NCBI GenBank assembly: GCA_900549045.1
Contig: URNE01000118.1
Coordinates: forward strand, 1-7,013
DNA from: an uncultured bacterium
GTDB lineage: Bacteria > Verrucomicrobiota > Lentisphaeria > Victivallales > UBA1829
Reading direction: 5' to 3'
Length of the DNA stretch: 7,013 nucleotides
The position numbers were made by a program, and so were the translations under genes. Positions 6,141-7,013 of the stretch are shown here, piece by piece (the first letter of the stretch is position 1; each line of letters starts with the position of its first letter). Below the pieces are notes generated by a model, which saw nothing but the letters and a program-made list of their open reading frames with translations, did not search any database and had not been told where the DNA came from.

Positions 6141-6171
6141 TAGCACGGGACAGCAAAATCAGCTGCTTTTT

Positions 6172-6187
6172 TGTGAAAATGATAACA
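6172..6187. promoter_or_regulatory. CRP-like or cre-like site upstream of the operon
   Basis: On the plus strand the sequence is TGTGA-N6-TAACA, one mismatch from the CRP half-site pair TGTGA-N6-TCACA. The inner 14 nt TGAAAATGATAACA (6174-6187) also match nine of ten fixed positions of the CcpA cre consensus. The centre is about 73 nt upstream of the predicted start, near a typical class I activator position. No regulator for it is seen in the window, so the assignment is tentative. Confidence 0.3.
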
Positions 6188-6188
6188 T

Positions 6189-6830
6189 TCAGCGGAACAG
6201 CTGCGGCGTCGCCTTGAGCCATGCGTCGGTGATGAGCTGATGACCCGCGGGCGTCGGATGCACGCCGTCCGCGGACCAGTGGGCTTCCGGAGCGCGCTTG
6301 AAGGCTTCGTTGAAGATGTCCTGCAGAGGAATGTGGACGGCATTGAATTCCTTCGCCAGTTCCGCGACGACTTTGCGCCGCTCGATAAGTTCGGGGACGA
6401 ACGCATCGCGTCCGGATACGTGCGGGCAGACAAAGGGATCGAGCAGGACGAAGCGGACGGCGGGGAGGGCGTCGCGGGTCCAGGTGAGCAGTTCGCGGTA
6501 GAAACGGGCGTAACGGGGAACTTCCACGCCGTTGTTGTAATGGACTTCATGCCAGGTGTCGTTGACGCCGATCAGAATGCTGAGGACGTCCGGCGCGAGG
6601 TTGATGCAGTCGGCTTTCCAGCGGGCGTAGAGATCGACGATGCGGTTTCCGCTGATTCCCCTGTTGATGAACTGCCAGTCGACATCCGGGCGGTCGCAGG
6701 CGAGGCGGGCGGCGATCATTCCGGGATAGCCGGGACCGAGGCCCCTGTTGTCGAATCCCGCGCCGCCGCATGTGGCGCGTCCGCAGTCGGTAATGGAATC
6801 TCCCTGAAACAGAACGGTGAATTTGGACAT
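6189..6830 (-). CDS. SGNH/GDSL-type hydrolase (probable carbohydrate esterase), intracellular
   Basis: A 213-residue single-domain esterase with all four SGNH blocks: FQGDSITD with nucleophile Ser12 (8-15), GISGNR with oxyanion Gly61 (58-63), LIGVND with Asn90 (86-91), and ADGVHPTPAGH with Asp188 and His191 (187-197). The length and block V sequence fit the lysophospholipase-like/acetylxylan-esterase-like group, which removes acetyl or acyl groups from sugars or lipids; the substrate is not readable. There is no signal peptide or lipobox, so it should be cytoplasmic. AAGGAG lies 6 nt before the ATG and the gene begins 15 nt after the upstream stop, so the two are likely co-transcribed. It sits next to, but separated by a promoter from, the glycoside-use operon, where a deacetylase for imported oligosaccharides would make sense. 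Confidence 0.9.
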   Translation of the reverse strand: MSKFTVLFQGDSITDCGRATCGGAGFDNRGLGPGYPGMIAARLACDRPDVDWQFINRGISGNRIVDLYARWKADCINLAPDVLSILIGVNDTWHEVHYNNGVEVPRYARFYRELLTWTRDALPAVRFVLLDPFVCPHVSGRDAFVPELIERRKVVAELAKEFNAVHIPLQDIFNEAFKRAPEAHWSADGVHPTPAGHQLITDAWLKATPQLFR

Positions 6831-6836
6831 GAATTT

Positions 6837-6842
6837 CTCCTT
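6837..6842 (-). promoter_or_regulatory. Strong ribosome-binding site of the SGNH esterase
   Basis: AAGGAG lies 6 nt before the ATG at 6828-6830, just after the stop codon of the upstream gene. It fixes the esterase start and supports co-translation of the two genes from one mRNA. Confidence 0.8.
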
Positions 6843-6845
6843 CGT

Positions 6846-7013
6846 TTATATATTCCGCTTCCAGAAGCGGATTTCTTCTTTCATAGAGGGAATCTGACGG
6901 CGGAGGTCGGCGAATTCGGACCGCCAGAAGGCTTCGCCGCCCCAGCCGGGGAATGTCGCGGAAAACTGCGGATCGTTCCGCTGCATCGCGACCCACGAGA
7001 GGAAGTAGAGAAT
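6846..7013 (-). CDS. C-terminal end of an unrecognised protein, cut by the right edge
   Basis: The minus strand is open from the window edge (ATT codon at 7011-7013) to TAA at 6846-6848, giving 55 residues that begin ILYFLSWVAMQRNDP and end EEIRFWKRNI. The stretch is rich in aromatic residues (six Phe, four Trp) with a GWGGEAFWRSEF segment, and ends in a basic helix-like tail, as in the last part of a folded soluble enzyme. The frame is in good register with the downstream esterase: the stop is 15 nt before the esterase ATG and the shared mRNA contains its ribosome-binding site. I cannot assign a family from this fragment. An adjoining longer frame starting at a GTG near 6996 is out of phase and lacks these features. 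Confidence 0.7.
   Translation of the reverse strand: MLYFLSWVAMQRNDPQFSATFPGWGGEAFWRSEFADLRRQIPSMKEEIRFWKRNI

Noticed and set aside
6133..6170. AAAAGCA...TGCTTTT arms between esterase and regulator, considered as a terminator for the esterase
   Set aside because: The arms are short, about 24 nt apart, and overlap the promoter of the next operon; no GC-rich stem plus T-run is present.
6855..6870. Inverted repeat CCGCTTC-CA-GAAGCGG near the end of the upstream gene
   Set aside because: It lies within coding sequence (RFWKR) and has no T-run after it, so it is not a credible terminator; the codons explain it.
6547..6996. Minus-strand frame of 149 codons across the esterase start
   Set aside because: It is out of phase with both the clear SGNH esterase and the upstream fragment, is Arg/Pro/Ser-rich in the way of a frame shadow, and has no ribosome-binding site.

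Overview
The window looks like a piece of a bacterial chromosome of moderately high GC, and every gene I can support lies on the minus strand. From right to left (the direction of transcription) it holds: the C-terminal end of an unrecognised protein (6846-7013, cut by the window edge); a cytoplasmic SGNH/GDSL-type esterase (6189-6830); a LacI-family regulator (5101-6090); an MFS-type transporter (3812-5104); a GH5 glycoside hydrolase without signal peptide (2712-3815); UDP-glucuronate decarboxylase (1675-2628); argininosuccinate lyase argH (198-1571); and a short open frame running off the left edge (1-161) whose base composition looks coding. The mix of a LacI regulator, a transporter, an intracellular glycosidase and an SGNH esterase points to a carbohydrate-degrading heterotroph. 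Gut or marine PVC-group bacteria such as Lentisphaerota would fit, but that placement is a guess from gene content and cannot be settled here.

Three transcription units can be read from the sequence. The first enters from the right edge and contains the unknown gene and the SGNH esterase, only 15 nt apart. The second is a tight operon, lacI-type regulator > MFS > GH5, in which both junctions are 4-nt ATGA overlaps. It has a promoter with a perfect TATAAT, a 10-bp palindrome at the predicted start site and a CRP-like or cre-like half-palindrome about 73 nt upstream. A plausible job is import and intracellular hydrolysis of a small glucan-type or other glycoside under self-regulated control. 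The substrate is not visible in the sequence.

The third part is two single genes with their own promoters. The UDP-glucuronate decarboxylase gene has a consensus TTGACA box, a 17-bp spacer and a -10 box buried in a perfect 17-bp-arm inverted repeat, a strong candidate for an operator and the most striking non-coding feature here. argH has a promoter whose -35 side closely resembles that of the regulator operon, and its Shine-Dalgarno sequence sits in the loop of a small perfect hairpin.

No rRNA, tRNA, CRISPR array, insertion sequence or phage gene was seen. No stretch longer than 300 bases lacks a gene. I did not find a clearly new multi-gene system; the most original signals are the operator-like palindrome, the LacI protein without a normal hinge segment and the two look-alike promoters.
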